Shown here one piece after another: positions 1-7,459 of a stretch of DNA of 50,602 nucleotides. The notes under the pieces are model-generated. The model had not been told where the DNA came from, did not search any database, and worked only from the letters and a program-made list of their open reading frames with translations. A program made the position numbers and the translations under genes. Location: positions 1 to 50,602 of the forward strand of contig CAZABT010000005.1 of assembly GCA_964483395.1 (NCBI GenBank), written 5' to 3'. How positions within the stretch are numbered: position 1 is the first letter of the stretch; each line of letters opens with the position of its first letter. The stretch comes from JAAYYM01 sp964483395 (GTDB lineage Bacteria; Bacillota; Clostridia; Lachnospirales; Lachnospiraceae).

Positions 1-88
1 GACCCAAGAGGAAACAATGCTGGGTCAGCATGTGGATTTCAGGGGGTAGTGCTTAACAAACATAAATGACGCAAAGAGGAGAGCATGA
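1..88 (+). other. Window edge, possible 3' end of an upstream gene
   Basis: Two forward frames are open from the window edge: frame 1 runs to TGA at 67-69 and frame 2 to TAG at 47-49. Either could be the last codons of an upstream gene, and nothing distinguishes them. GACCCA at 1-6 and TGGGTC at 21-26 could pair but no T-run follows. The stretch AGAGGAGAG at 75-83 is the ribosome binding site of the next gene. Confidence 0.25.
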
Positions 89-466
89 ATGGGCTTGGTG
101 AATGGAATACATCATATGTCGATGAAGTGTACCGGTGATGAAGAGTATCAAAGAACCGTTCATTTTTACAAGGATATCATTGGTCTTGAGGAAATTCAGA
201 AATGGGACACCGGGGTGATGCTTGATACAGGGGACGGAATCGTAGAAATATTTTCTGACGGCGAGATATCTCTTGGAAAAGGAACGATACGGCATTTCGC
301 TTTTGCGGCAGAAGATGTGGATTTATGTACAGAGAAAGTACGAGAAGCAGGATACCGGATCTTGATTGAACCAAAGGATATCACATTAGATCAGCTGCGG
401 GCGCGGATTGCGTTTTGTATCGGTCCGCTTGGAGAAGAGATCGAGTTTTTCGGAATATGCGAATGA
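89..466 (+). CDS. VOC-fold (glyoxalase/bleomycin-resistance family) protein
   Basis: This is a 125-residue protein of the vicinal oxygen chelate superfamily, whose members bind a divalent metal and act on small electrophiles or isomerise small acids. The four family metal-ligand positions can be read as H9 (in GIHHMSM), E53 (in IVEIF), H69 (in IRHFAF) and E119 (in EEIEFFG). The length fits a single two-module VOC unit that would work as a dimer. The start at ATG 89 is chosen for AGAGGAGAG at 75-83. The substrate cannot be read from the sequence; a lactoylglutathione lyase-like or methylmalonyl-CoA epimerase-like role is possible. The next gene begins 26 nt downstream, so the two are probably cotranscribed. 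Confidence 0.75.
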   Translation: MGLVNGIHHMSMKCTGDEEYQRTVHFYKDIIGLEEIQKWDTGVMLDTGDGIVEIFSDGEISLGKGTIRHFAFAAEDVDLCTEKVREAGYRILIEPKDITLDQLRARIAFCIGPLGEEIEFFGICE

Positions 467-492
467 ATGGTGTCAGAAATGGAGAATACTAT

Positions 493-1095
493 ATGAACCT
501 GAACAAACAGAGATATTTTTTGGGCTGGGTCATTGTGATATTAAGCGCATTATATCTTGTGGCAACTACAATTTGGGTACTAAAAGAACCACCACTGGTG
601 CTTATGCTGATGGAAATATTGACAATGCTTTCGGCGCTTGCGATTGTCGGCTATTTTGCTGTCCTGTACCGCCAGACTACGGAGGGAAAAAGGACACTTG
701 CATTGCTTGCGTTGCTATTGGCCGGTGCGATGGCTGTGGTTACAATCTCCAATCATTTTGTGTATATGACTGTAATTTCACCAACCTACGGAACACTTTC
801 CGATACACCGGAACTTCTGCGGCTGGATGGATGGCCATCTGTAACGAAGGCACTGGAGTGTGTATCCTGGGCCGCCATGCTGGGAACGGCAATGCTTTTG
901 CTTTCCTTTGCATTAGAAAAGGATGAGCAGGCTGCAAAATGGATACTGCGTATCAGCGGGATTCTGATTTTAATTGGATTGATCGGCCCCTTCAGTGGCA
1001 ATATGCAGTTCTACTTTTTCTCTACAATCGGATATACAGTAGGCTTTCTGGTGCTGGCGCTGAGTGATATCAGGCGGGGACACCATCGTATTTGA
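493..1095 (+). CDS. Unrecognised polytopic membrane protein
   Basis: This 200-residue protein is dominated by hydrophobic segments (about six, for example around residues 12-30, 38-56, 68-86, 120-140, 148-165 and 175-190) and has a short basic C-terminus. It matches no family I recognise. The start at ATG 493 is preferred because GGAG at 481-484 lies 8 nt upstream and the product then begins with a typical charged leader before the first membrane segment. An open frame extends further upstream to 415 but overlaps the VOC gene. It probably forms a two-gene unit with that gene, and a terminator follows at 1156. Confidence 0.6.
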   Translation: MNLNKQRYFLGWVIVILSALYLVATTIWVLKEPPLVLMLMEILTMLSALAIVGYFAVLYRQTTEGKRTLALLALLLAGAMAVVTISNHFVYMTVISPTYGTLSDTPELLRLDGWPSVTKALECVSWAAMLGTAMLLLSFALEKDEQAAKWILRISGILILIGLIGPFSGNMQFYFFSTIGYTVGFLVLALSDIRRGHHRI

Positions 1096-1155
1096 GAAGC
1101 AGGACATAGAAGATTTTGGTGAAGTTTTTGAAGAATAAAAATCTAAAAAGAAAAG

Positions 1156-1192
1156 AACACGGATGCTCCGTATGTGGAGGCCGTGTTTTTTT
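1156..1192 (+). terminator. Intrinsic terminator after the VOC/membrane protein unit
   Basis: AACACGG at 1156-1162 pairs with CCGTGTT at 1181-1187. Inside it, CTCC at 1166-1169 pairs with GGAG at 1176-1179. A run of seven T follows at 1186-1192. It isolates the first two genes from the biotin operon. Confidence 0.85.
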
Positions 1193-1201
1193 AATAGAAC
1201 G

Positions 1202-1256
1202 ATTGTAAACCGGAAAAATAAAACTGGTTGACGATTAAAAAGCGCCATGCTATACT
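1202..1256 (+). promoter_or_regulatory. BirA operator overlapping the SigA promoter of the biotin operon
   Basis: ATTGTAAACC at 1202-1211 and GGTTGACGAT at 1226-1235 form an imperfect inverted repeat with a 14-nt spacer, the layout known for Firmicute BirA operators. The right arm contains the -35 box TTGACG (1228-1233), which is followed 17 nt later by the -10 box TATACT (1251-1256). Binding of biotinoyl-AMP-loaded BirA here would block RNA polymerase directly. The first gene downstream is birA with an intact helix-turn-helix, so the circuit is probably autoregulatory. Confidence 0.85.
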
Positions 1257-1280
1257 GTCAAGAGTCAAGGAGGAAGCGAT

Positions 1281-2255
1281 ATGACGATCAAAGAGGAAAT
1301 ACTGGAATTGTTTGAATCAAATAAGGGAATTTATTTTTCGGGAGAAGAAATCGCACAGCAGCTTGCTGTTTCCAGAGCGGCTGTTTGGAAGGCTGTAAAG
1401 GTGCTTCAAAATGAAGGCTATGCAATTGATGCTGTTTCTAATAAAGGATACTGCCTGTCAAGACAGACGGATATATTGTCCCCACAGGGAATCCAAAAAT
1501 ATTTAAATCCGATATGTACGGATATGAAAATCGAGGTGGTTCCCGTTGTGGACTCGACGATTTCCGCAGTGCGGGAAAGGGCAATCAGTGGGACGCCTGA
1601 GGGATATGTAGTCATTGCAAATGAACAGACTGCGGGGCGCGGCAGGAGAGGGCGCAGCTTTGCTTCGCCGGTTGGTACAGGTATCTATATGAGTCTGCTG
1701 CTTCGGCCGACGCATTATACTGCAGAGCAGGCAACCAGGATTACAACGATTGCAGCCGTTGCGGTATGTGAGGCAATCGAAGCGGTATCGAATGAGAAGG
1801 CAGAAATCAAATGGGTGAATGATATTTTTGTCAAGGGCAAAAAGGTCTGTGGTATTTTGACAGAGGCGGCTCTTGGGATGGAAAGCGGAATGCTGGAATA
1901 TGCAGTGCTGGGTGTGGGAATCAATGTTTATCAGCCCCAAGAAGGCTTCGGAGAAGCATTGGAACAGATTGCGGGAGCGGTGTTTGATCAACCGCAGGAG
2001 GATGCTAAAAATCATATCACTGCTGCATTTTTAAATTCCTTTATGAAATATTATGCAATGCTGGAACATACGGATTATGCGGCCGAGTACAGAAGAAGAA
2101 GTTTTGCAATCGGCAGGTCTGTGAAGGTGATCGGAGGGGAGCAGTCGAGAACAGCATTTGTGCTTGGTATTGATGATGATTGCCGCCTGCAGGTGAAATA
2201 TGAGGATGGAACAGAAGAAATACTATCCTCCGGTGAAATTAGTATACGACTTTAG
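1281..2255 (+). CDS. birA: Bifunctional biotin ligase / biotin operon repressor BirA
   Basis: BirA activates biotin to biotinoyl-AMP, transfers it to carrier proteins such as acyl carboxylase BCCP domains, and represses biotin genes when not consumed. The 324-residue protein has an N-terminal winged helix-turn-helix (residues 5-60, with SRAAVWKAVKVL as the recognition region). The catalytic domain carries GRGRRGR at 119-125, KWVND at 177-181 and CGILTE after it, and a small C-terminal SH3-like domain follows. Its length is that of the regulatory (class II) type. AAGGAGG at 1267-1273 fixes the start. It is the first gene of the operon and lies behind a BirA operator. Confidence 0.95.
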   Translation: MTIKEEILELFESNKGIYFSGEEIAQQLAVSRAAVWKAVKVLQNEGYAIDAVSNKGYCLSRQTDILSPQGIQKYLNPICTDMKIEVVPVVDSTISAVRERAISGTPEGYVVIANEQTAGRGRRGRSFASPVGTGIYMSLLLRPTHYTAEQATRITTIAAVAVCEAIEAVSNEKAEIKWVNDIFVKGKKVCGILTEAALGMESGMLEYAVLGVGINVYQPQEGFGEALEQIAGAVFDQPQEDAKNHITAAFLNSFMKYYAMLEHTDYAAEYRRRSFAIGRSVKVIGGEQSRTAFVLGIDDDCRLQVKYEDGTEEILSSGEISIRL

Positions 2256-2266
2256 GGGGCTTGGAC

Positions 2267-2821
2267 TTGAACATACAGAAAACAAGAAATATGGTTCTAT
2301 GTACGCTGTTCGTTGCATTGATCATTGCCGGAGCTTTTCTCAAAATTCCGATTCCCGTAGTGCCGTTTACGCTGCAGCTCTTATTTACGATGCTTGCAGG
2401 CCTGTTATTGGGAAAGAAGTGGGGAGCCATAGCTGTTGTGGTATATATATTGTTGGGCTTGATGGGGCTGCCGGTATTTGCAGAGGGTGGCGGGCCTTCT
2501 TACATATTTCGTCCGAGTTTTGGCTACATCATTGGATTTGCAGTCGCAGCCTATGTGACAGGCATGCTTGCAAACAGAGTTGAAAATCCCAGCTATCGGC
2601 GTTTACTGGCTGCAGATTTTATCGGACTTGGAATTGTATATTTGTTTGGCATGGTCTATTACTATCTGATCAGTGACCTGTATCTGGGAACGCCCATTGG
2701 ATTGTGGCCGTTGTTTTTATATTGTTTTCTCCTTGCAGTACCGGGAGACATTGTATTGTGTATTCTGGGAGCGGTTCTCGCAAAGAGACTGATTCCGATT
2801 ATGAGAAGGAATGGGATGTGA
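2267..2821 (+). CDS. bioY: Biotin transporter S-component BioY
   Basis: BioY is the substrate-binding membrane subunit of an ECF-type vitamin importer that takes up biotin. The 184-residue product has about six hydrophobic helices, the family pattern LKIPIPVVPFTLQ near the N-terminus and a glycine-rich GGGPSYIFRPSFGYIIGF segment. The start is read as TTG 2267 because AGGGGG at 2254-2259 lies 7 nt upstream. An in-frame TTG at 2261 is too close to it, and ATG 2291 would cut into the first helix. The gene begins 11 nt after birA and overlaps no neighbour. The shared ECF energising genes (ecfA, ecfA', ecfT) are not in the window. Confidence 0.93.
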   Translation: MNIQKTRNMVLCTLFVALIIAGAFLKIPIPVVPFTLQLLFTMLAGLLLGKKWGAIAVVVYILLGLMGLPVFAEGGGPSYIFRPSFGYIIGFAVAAYVTGMLANRVENPSYRRLLAADFIGLGIVYLFGMVYYYLISDLYLGTPIGLWPLFLYCFLLAVPGDIVLCILGAVLAKRLIPIMRRNGM

Positions 2822-2828
2822 GAGACTT

Positions 2829-3791
2829 ATGACATATGTGAAGACGGTTGCCGACAGAGTGCTCGAAGGCAATGCTGTAACGCGGGAAGAAGCTTTGAAA
2901 CTCTATATGGAGCCTTTGGAGGAACTATGCCGACAGGCAGATTTCATTCGTCGTCGTGTCTGCGCGAACCGGTTTGATCTTTGTACAATTATCAATGGTA
3001 AGAGTGGAGGCTGCTCGGAAGACTGTAGATTTTGTGCACAGTCGGCATACAATTGTACCGATAGTGCAAGATATCCATTGCTTCCAACAGCGGAAATTGT
3101 TGCACAGGCCAAGAAGAACAAGGAGCAGGGGGTATTGCGCTATTCGATTGTGACAGCAGGAAAGAGGCTGCCAGATGCTGAGGTGGAACTGATGTGTGAA
3201 ACAATCAGACAGATTCACAGAGAAACAAGCATTTTCGTTTGTATTTCATTTGGTTTGTTGAATGAGGCACAGTATAGGAAATTGAAAGAGGCCGGTGCAG
3301 CACGGGTACATAATAATCTGGAAACTTCTCGCAGATATTTTCCGAATGTCTGTACCACCCATACTTATGCTGATAAGGTGGCGGCAATCAAGGCAGCACA
3401 GGCGGCGGGTCTCTCTGTATGCAGCGGCGGTATTATGGGACTTGGAGAGACACCGGAGGATCGGATCGATATGGCTCTGGAACTGCGTGAGTTAGGAATT
3501 AAAAGTGTTCCGATTAACATGCTCAATCCGATTCCGGGGACTCCCTTTGAGGGGAATCAACGATTAACATCGCAGGAAATGCAGCGAATTGTCGCGGTGT
3601 ATCGATTTCTCCTGCCAGACGCTTCTATACGGCTTGCGGGTGGCAGAGGACTACTGACAGATCAGGGGCGAAGCTGCTTTCTTTCCGGTGCTAATGCGGC
3701 AATCTCCGGAGATATGCTGACTACGGCCGGAATTACGGTCAGGACAGATTTGGAACTGGTAGAACAATTGGGATATGAGGTGAGGCTTTAA
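2829..3791 (+). CDS. bioB: Biotin synthase (radical SAM)
   Basis: BioB inserts sulfur into dethiobiotin to make biotin. The 320-residue protein has the radical SAM cluster motif CSEDCRFC (C62, C66, C69), the HNNLETS segment and the CSGGIMGLGE segment (C198). By ungapped offset to Escherichia coli BioB, the auxiliary-cluster residue Cys97 corresponds to S106 here (LRYSIVTAG). Cys128 and Cys188 correspond to C138 and C198, and the RLAGGRG arginine is present. Extra cysteines occur at 34, 45, 52, 76 and 175. This suggests an anaerobe-type auxiliary cluster. The start at ATG 2829 avoids an upstream ATG at 2811 that sits directly on its own SD inside bioY. Confidence 0.93.
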   Translation: MTYVKTVADRVLEGNAVTREEALKLYMEPLEELCRQADFIRRRVCANRFDLCTIINGKSGGCSEDCRFCAQSAYNCTDSARYPLLPTAEIVAQAKKNKEQGVLRYSIVTAGKRLPDAEVELMCETIRQIHRETSIFVCISFGLLNEAQYRKLKEAGAARVHNNLETSRRYFPNVCTTHTYADKVAAIKAAQAAGLSVCSGGIMGLGETPEDRIDMALELRELGIKSVPINMLNPIPGTPFEGNQRLTSQEMQRIVAVYRFLLPDASIRLAGGRGLLTDQGRSCFLSGANAAISGDMLTTAGITVRTDLELVEQLGYEVRL

Positions 3792-3792
3792 A

Positions 3793-4482
3793 ATGAGTCA
3801 TAAGCTTTTCATTACAGGAACAGGAACGGATGTCGGTAAGACATATGTTACGGGATTGATTCTGAAAAAACTGAAGGAAACCGGTCGGAATGCAGCTTAT
3901 TATAAAGCGGCAATGAGTGGCAATGACAGACGTTCGGATGGCAGCTTGATTCCGGGGGATGCACTGCATGTGAAAATGATTTCCGGTATTGCACAGCCGC
4001 TTGCAGAGATGTGTCCATATGTTTATGAAAATGCAGTTTCACCACATCTTGCTTCTCGTATTGAGGGCAATCCGGTGCAGCTTCAGGTAGTAAAACAGCA
4101 GTTTGAAAAGGTGTGCAGTCATTATGATTATGTGACCATGGAGGGCAGCGGAGGGATTCTCTGTCCAATCTGTTTTGATGAGACCAAAATACAGCTGGAG
4201 GACATCATTCAAGAACTGCAGCTGTCCAGTCTGCTCGTTGCAGATGCAGGACTTGGAACCATCAACAGTGTGGTTTTGACAGTTGAATATATGCGAGCAA
4301 GAAAGCTGCCGCTCAAGGGAATGATTTTCAATCATTTTCATCCCGGCGACAGGATGGAGGAGGACAATCTGTTTATGTGCGAAGCTATGACAGGATTAAA
4401 GGTGCTTGCATGTGTATGTGATGGAGACACGGAATTAAATATGGCACCGCAGCTTTTGGAAGCATTGTATGAGGAAGGATAA
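3793..4482 (+). CDS. bioD: ATP-dependent dethiobiotin synthetase
   Basis: BioD closes the ureido ring of dethiobiotin from 7,8-diaminopelargonate, CO2 and ATP. The 229-residue protein begins with the P-loop GTGTDVGKT (residues 9-17). It also has the substrate-lysine segment YYKAAMSG and the EGSGGILCP loop typical of the family. It starts 1 nt after the bioB stop with an AGGTGAGG ribosome binding site inside bioB, so the two are translationally linked. The length is normal for BioD. Confidence 0.93.
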   Translation: MSHKLFITGTGTDVGKTYVTGLILKKLKETGRNAAYYKAAMSGNDRRSDGSLIPGDALHVKMISGIAQPLAEMCPYVYENAVSPHLASRIEGNPVQLQVVKQQFEKVCSHYDYVTMEGSGGILCPICFDETKIQLEDIIQELQLSSLLVADAGLGTINSVVLTVEYMRARKLPLKGMIFNHFHPGDRMEEDNLFMCEAMTGLKVLACVCDGDTELNMAPQLLEALYEEG

Positions 4483-4499
4483 AGCAGAGGTAAAGCAAA

Positions 4500-5711
4500 A
4501 TGATTTGGTATCCCTATGAACAAATGAAACAAATGAAAACACCCTATAAAATTGTAGATGCAGCGGGAGTTTATTTATGTACAGAGGATCAAAAGCTGAT
4601 AGATTCTGTTTCTTCCTGGTGGAGTATGATACATGGGTACAAGCATCCGGTACTGACAGCGGCTATTCAGGAGCAGGCGGCTCGCTTTTCACATGTCATG
4701 CTGGGCGGATTGACCCATGAGCCGGTCGAGCGCCTGGCGGATAAGCTGCAGACTTTTCTGCCGGGAGATCTGGATTACTGCTTTTTCTCGGATTCGGGGA
4801 GCGTGGCGGTCGAGGTCGCAGTCAAGATGGCATTACAGTATTATATGAATCGTGGGGCAGAAAAGAGAACTATGGTGATGGCGTTGGAGCATGCTTACCA
4901 TGGAGACACGTTTAAGACAATGGAAATCGGAGATGATGAGGACTATCATTTCGTGCTGAAGGCTTACGGAGAAAGCAGAAATGTAATTCATGTCCCGACG
5001 AAGACGGAAGTGCTGGAGCAGGTATTTGAACAGTATCATGATCGACTGAACAGCTTGATTGTTGAGCCACTGCTGCAGGGCGCAGGCGGTATGCGGATGT
5101 ATGACATCTCATTTCTGAAACGTGCGAGAGAGCTTTGCGACCAATATGATGTACTGCTGATCTTTGATGAGGTTGCGACAGGCTTTGGGCGTACGGGCAA
5201 CCGCTTTGTGGCAGATTTGGTTTTGCCGGATATTCTGGTTCTTGGCAAGGCGCTGACTGGTGGTTATATCGGACATGCGGTGACGGTGGCAAATCATAAG
5301 GTCTATAATGGCTTTTATGATGACCTGCCGGAGCATGCGCTGATGCATGGCCCTACTTTTATGGGGAATGCACTTGCATGCAGTGTTGCATTAAAATCTA
5401 TCGCCTTGTTTGAACAACAGGATTATATGTCCAAGATTCATCGGATTGAGGAAATCACAAGACGTGAACTGAAAGATTTTGCGGATTCACGTGTAAAAGA
5501 GGTCAGAATCATGGGCGGCTGCGTGTGCATGGAGGTATATGAGCCTTCCTGCCTCACGGGATATCAGGAATTTGCGTACCGGCATGGCGTTTTCAGCCGC
5601 CCTTTTTTGAACTATCTATATGCAATGGTACCATATATTATAGAAGAACAGGAATTGATCGTGGTGCTACAGACGATGAAGGAATGGTTTGCGGCTACGG
5701 CTGCATTGTGA
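4500..5711 (+). CDS. bioA: Adenosylmethionine-8-amino-7-oxononanoate aminotransferase
   Basis: BioA converts 7-keto-8-aminopelargonate to diaminopelargonate, usually with S-adenosylmethionine as amino donor and pyridoxal phosphate as cofactor. Visible features of the 403-residue protein are SSWWSMIHGYKHP near residue 38, the class-III aminotransferase aspartate in IFDEVATGFGRTG (D223), and the PLP lysine in LGKALTGG (K250). It is slightly shorter than the 420-450 residues common for BioA. AGAGGT at 4486-4491 supports ATG 4500. It is the last gene of the operon. Its final 17 nt overlap a convergent remnant on the minus strand, and no clear terminator follows. Confidence 0.93.
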   Translation: MIWYPYEQMKQMKTPYKIVDAAGVYLCTEDQKLIDSVSSWWSMIHGYKHPVLTAAIQEQAARFSHVMLGGLTHEPVERLADKLQTFLPGDLDYCFFSDSGSVAVEVAVKMALQYYMNRGAEKRTMVMALEHAYHGDTFKTMEIGDDEDYHFVLKAYGESRNVIHVPTKTEVLEQVFEQYHDRLNSLIVEPLLQGAGGMRMYDISFLKRARELCDQYDVLLIFDEVATGFGRTGNRFVADLVLPDILVLGKALTGGYIGHAVTVANHKVYNGFYDDLPEHALMHGPTFMGNALACSVALKSIALFEQQDYMSKIHRIEEITRRELKDFADSRVKEVRIMGGCVCMEVYEPSCLTGYQEFAYRHGVFSRPFLNYLYAMVPYIIEEQELIVVLQTMKEWFAATAAL

Positions 5712-5817
5712 TGATAGAACCGTCTTCTCGGTACTGCAATTCCATATATTTTACGCAGCGTCTGTGATTGATGCCGCCGGATAGAGAACTGTCATGGTAG
5801 TTTAATACAATTTTTTG
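5695..5817 (-). pseudogene. Remnant C-terminus of a glycoside hydrolase family 43-like gene
   Basis: Reading the minus strand from an in-frame TAG at 5818-5820 down to the TAG at 5695-5697 gives 40 sense codons with no suitable start. The peptide contains NYHDSSLSGG, then NHRRCVK, then REDGSI just before the stop. That order and spacing is what I recall for the C-terminal end of GH43 arabinosidases/xylosidases (a YH(D/N)..LSGG..(H/Y)RR(C/S)V pattern followed by an (E/D)DGTI strand). The catalytic five-bladed propeller is gone. The stop lies inside the last codons of bioA, so the intact ancestor was probably convergent with bioA and was then deleted from its 5' side. The assignment is by eye only. 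Confidence 0.6.
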
Positions 5818-5886
5818 CTATGTTTCATGCGAAGGACAATCACTTTTGCATGAATAGTCGGGTACTGCAAATGTGACAGATGTAAA

Positions 5887-5915
5887 TTGTTTTTGCAAAG
5901 GGGTTCTGATATACT
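5887..5915 (+). promoter_or_regulatory. SigA-type promoter for the zinc-ribbon/DUF2085/ZIP genes
   Basis: TTGTTT at 5887-5892 and TATACT at 5910-5915 are separated by 17 nt. They lie 55 nt upstream of the zinc-ribbon gene. The rest of 5818-5969 shows no gene. Confidence 0.65.
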
Positions 5916-5969
5916 CATAATGTCGGAAGCGAGAAAAATCATCGTTTTGACAGGATGGGAGGAATACAG

Positions 5970-6200
5970 ATGATATGTCCAAAATGCGGAAGCAACCACG
6001 TAGTGATGCAGACGGTTGCAGATACAACAACAGATACGAAAACCAAAGGCTTTGGCTGGTGTAAGGCATGTCTTGGATATGTATTGTTTAATGTGCCCGG
6101 AATACTGTGTGGATTATGCGGAATGGGTAAGGGAAAATCTAAGACAACGACAAAGACACGTGTCGTGAATGTGTGTCAGAGCTGTGGCTACCGATTTTAA
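5970..6200 (+). CDS. Small zinc-ribbon protein
   Basis: This 76-residue protein opens with MICPKCGS and closes with CQSCGYRF, two CxxC knuckles that would form a zinc ribbon. In between are a Thr-rich segment, CKAC, a hydrophobic stretch with CGLCG, and a basic segment. The function is unknown; the internal cysteine pairs could make a second metal site. The start at ATG 5970 follows GGGAGG at 5957-5962 with a 7-nt spacer. The next gene begins 7 nt after the stop. Confidence 0.7.
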   Translation: MICPKCGSNHVVMQTVADTTTDTKTKGFGWCKACLGYVLFNVPGILCGLCGMGKGKSKTTTKTRVVNVCQSCGYRF

Positions 6201-6207
6201 GGATACC

Positions 6208-6621
6208 GTGCTCTATGCATTGCGTGTGGCAGGCAATCACAGTGGATGTCACCAGATGCCGGAGCGCAGTTTCTTTTATCATGGAAAACAGTTTCCGGTC
6301 TGCGCCAGATGTACCGGTGCGACCATTGGACAGTTGTTTGCAATTATTACAAATGTCACATGGCTGATTGGTTTACATAAATCAAATTCTAAGGGGCGGA
6401 TACCATGGTATCTGACCATCTGGACTTCTTTGGGTTCTATGGGCGTTATGGGAGCCGATTGGCTGATTCAAGAGGTGGGAATACAGGAATCAACGAACAG
6501 ACGTCGTCTGATCACGGGAATATTAGGAGGCTATGGAGTCTTCAACTTGTACTTTTGCATTGCATATTTCTTGAAATTGGTTAATAATAAGAGAAAAAGA
6601 AGATGCAAAGGAAGTGTATGA
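6208..6621 (+). CDS. DUF2085 family membrane protein
   Basis: This protein of about 137 residues carries the DUF2085 signature: GCHQMPERSFFYHGKQ followed directly by FPVCARCTG, then several membrane segments. The conserved Cys/His cluster suggests metal or heme binding, but the family role is not established. The start is uncertain. GTG 6208 with AAGGA at 6199-6203 keeps it clear of the preceding gene. An ATG at 6169 would overlap the zinc-ribbon gene by 32 nt and add residues that merely shadow it. The 3' end runs up to the start of the ZIP transporter. Confidence 0.75.
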   Translation: MLYALRVAGNHSGCHQMPERSFFYHGKQFPVCARCTGATIGQLFAIITNVTWLIGLHKSNSKGRIPWYLTIWTSLGSMGVMGADWLIQEVGIQESTNRRRLITGILGGYGVFNLYFCIAYFLKLVNNKRKRRCKGSV

Positions 6622-6622
6622 T

Positions 6623-7405
6623 ATGACAGCAGAGGTGCTTCAGGGAATCTTGATTCCGTTTATCGGAACAGCAGGCGGTGCCGCCTGTGTTTTCTTTATG
6701 AGAAAGGCAATGAATCCGATGCTGGAAAGGGCATTATCCGGATTTGCGGCAGGGGTCATGGTTGCAGCATCCATATGGAGTCTGCTGATTCCGGCACTGG
6801 AACAGTCAGAGGAGATGGGAAAGTGGTCTTTCGTTCCTGCAGTGGTCGGATTCTGGATTGGTATCCTGTTTTTGCTGGTGCTGGATCACGTTATACCGCA
6901 TCTGCATGTGAACAGTGATGCAGCAGAAGGCCCCAAAACCAATTTGCAGAAGAAGACGATGTTAGTGCTGGCGGTAACACTGCATAATATACCGGAGGGC
7001 ATGGCGGTTGGAGTTGTATATGCCGGCTGGCTTTCAGGCAATGAACAGATTACTGTGCTGGGAGCATTGGCATTATCAATAGGAATTGCAATACAGAACT
7101 TCCCGGAAGGCGCCATTATATCTATGCCGCTGCGGGGAGAGGGCGTGAAGAAATCAAAGGCTTTCCTGTATGGCGCATTGTCCGGCATTGTGGAGCCTGT
7201 CGGAGCATTGCTTACCATATTGGCGGCAAGTGTCATTGTGCCTGCCCTGCCGTATCTGCTGAGCTTTGCAGCGGGCGCCATGATGTATGTTGTCGTTGAA
7301 GAACTGGTTCCGGAGATGTCAGAAGGTGAACATTCCAATATTGGAACGGTACTGTTTGCAGTTGGATTTTCATTGATGATGATCTTAGATGTAGCGTTAG
7401 GATAA
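6623..7405 (+). CDS. ZIP family divalent metal transporter
   Basis: ZIP proteins import zinc, iron or related divalent cations into the cytoplasm. The 260-residue product has eight hydrophobic segments. It has the two metal-binding signatures of transmembrane helices 4 and 5: HNIPEG at 121-126 and NFPEG at 159-163. The loop between helices 3 and 4 has HLH (94-96), a short version of the usual His-rich loop. AAGGAAG at 6608-6614 supports ATG 6623. The gene starts 1 nt after the DUF2085 stop, so they are cotranscribed. Metal specificity (zinc versus iron, as in ZupT) cannot be decided. Confidence 0.88.
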   Translation: MTAEVLQGILIPFIGTAGGAACVFFMRKAMNPMLERALSGFAAGVMVAASIWSLLIPALEQSEEMGKWSFVPAVVGFWIGILFLLVLDHVIPHLHVNSDAAEGPKTNLQKKTMLVLAVTLHNIPEGMAVGVVYAGWLSGNEQITVLGALALSIGIAIQNFPEGAIISMPLRGEGVKKSKAFLYGALSGIVEPVGALLTILAASVIVPALPYLLSFAAGAMMYVVVEELVPEMSEGEHSNIGTVLFAVGFSLMMILDVALG

Positions 7406-7426
7406 AGTGATAAACAAATCAGTCTG

Positions 7427-7459
7427 AAAGAGTCGGTTTATTATGAAACCGGCTCTTTT
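7427..7459. terminator. Shared terminator between ZIP gene and convergent MATE gene
   Basis: AAAGAGTCGGTTT at 7427-7439 pairs with AAACCGGCTCTTT at 7446-7458 (13 bp, one G-T pair) around a 6-nt loop. T-rich sequence follows on the plus strand and a shorter T-run on the minus strand. The hairpin includes the last codons of the minus-strand MATE gene. Confidence 0.75.

Noticed and set aside
5740..5969. Promoter or riboswitch filling the bioA downstream region
   Set aside because: The left part is explained by the GH43 remnant. Only the 5887-5915 promoter is supported in the rest.
6169..6207. Upstream start for the DUF2085 gene
   Set aside because: It would overlap the zinc-ribbon gene's conserved C-terminus, and a GTG with AAGGA upstream lies just after that gene.
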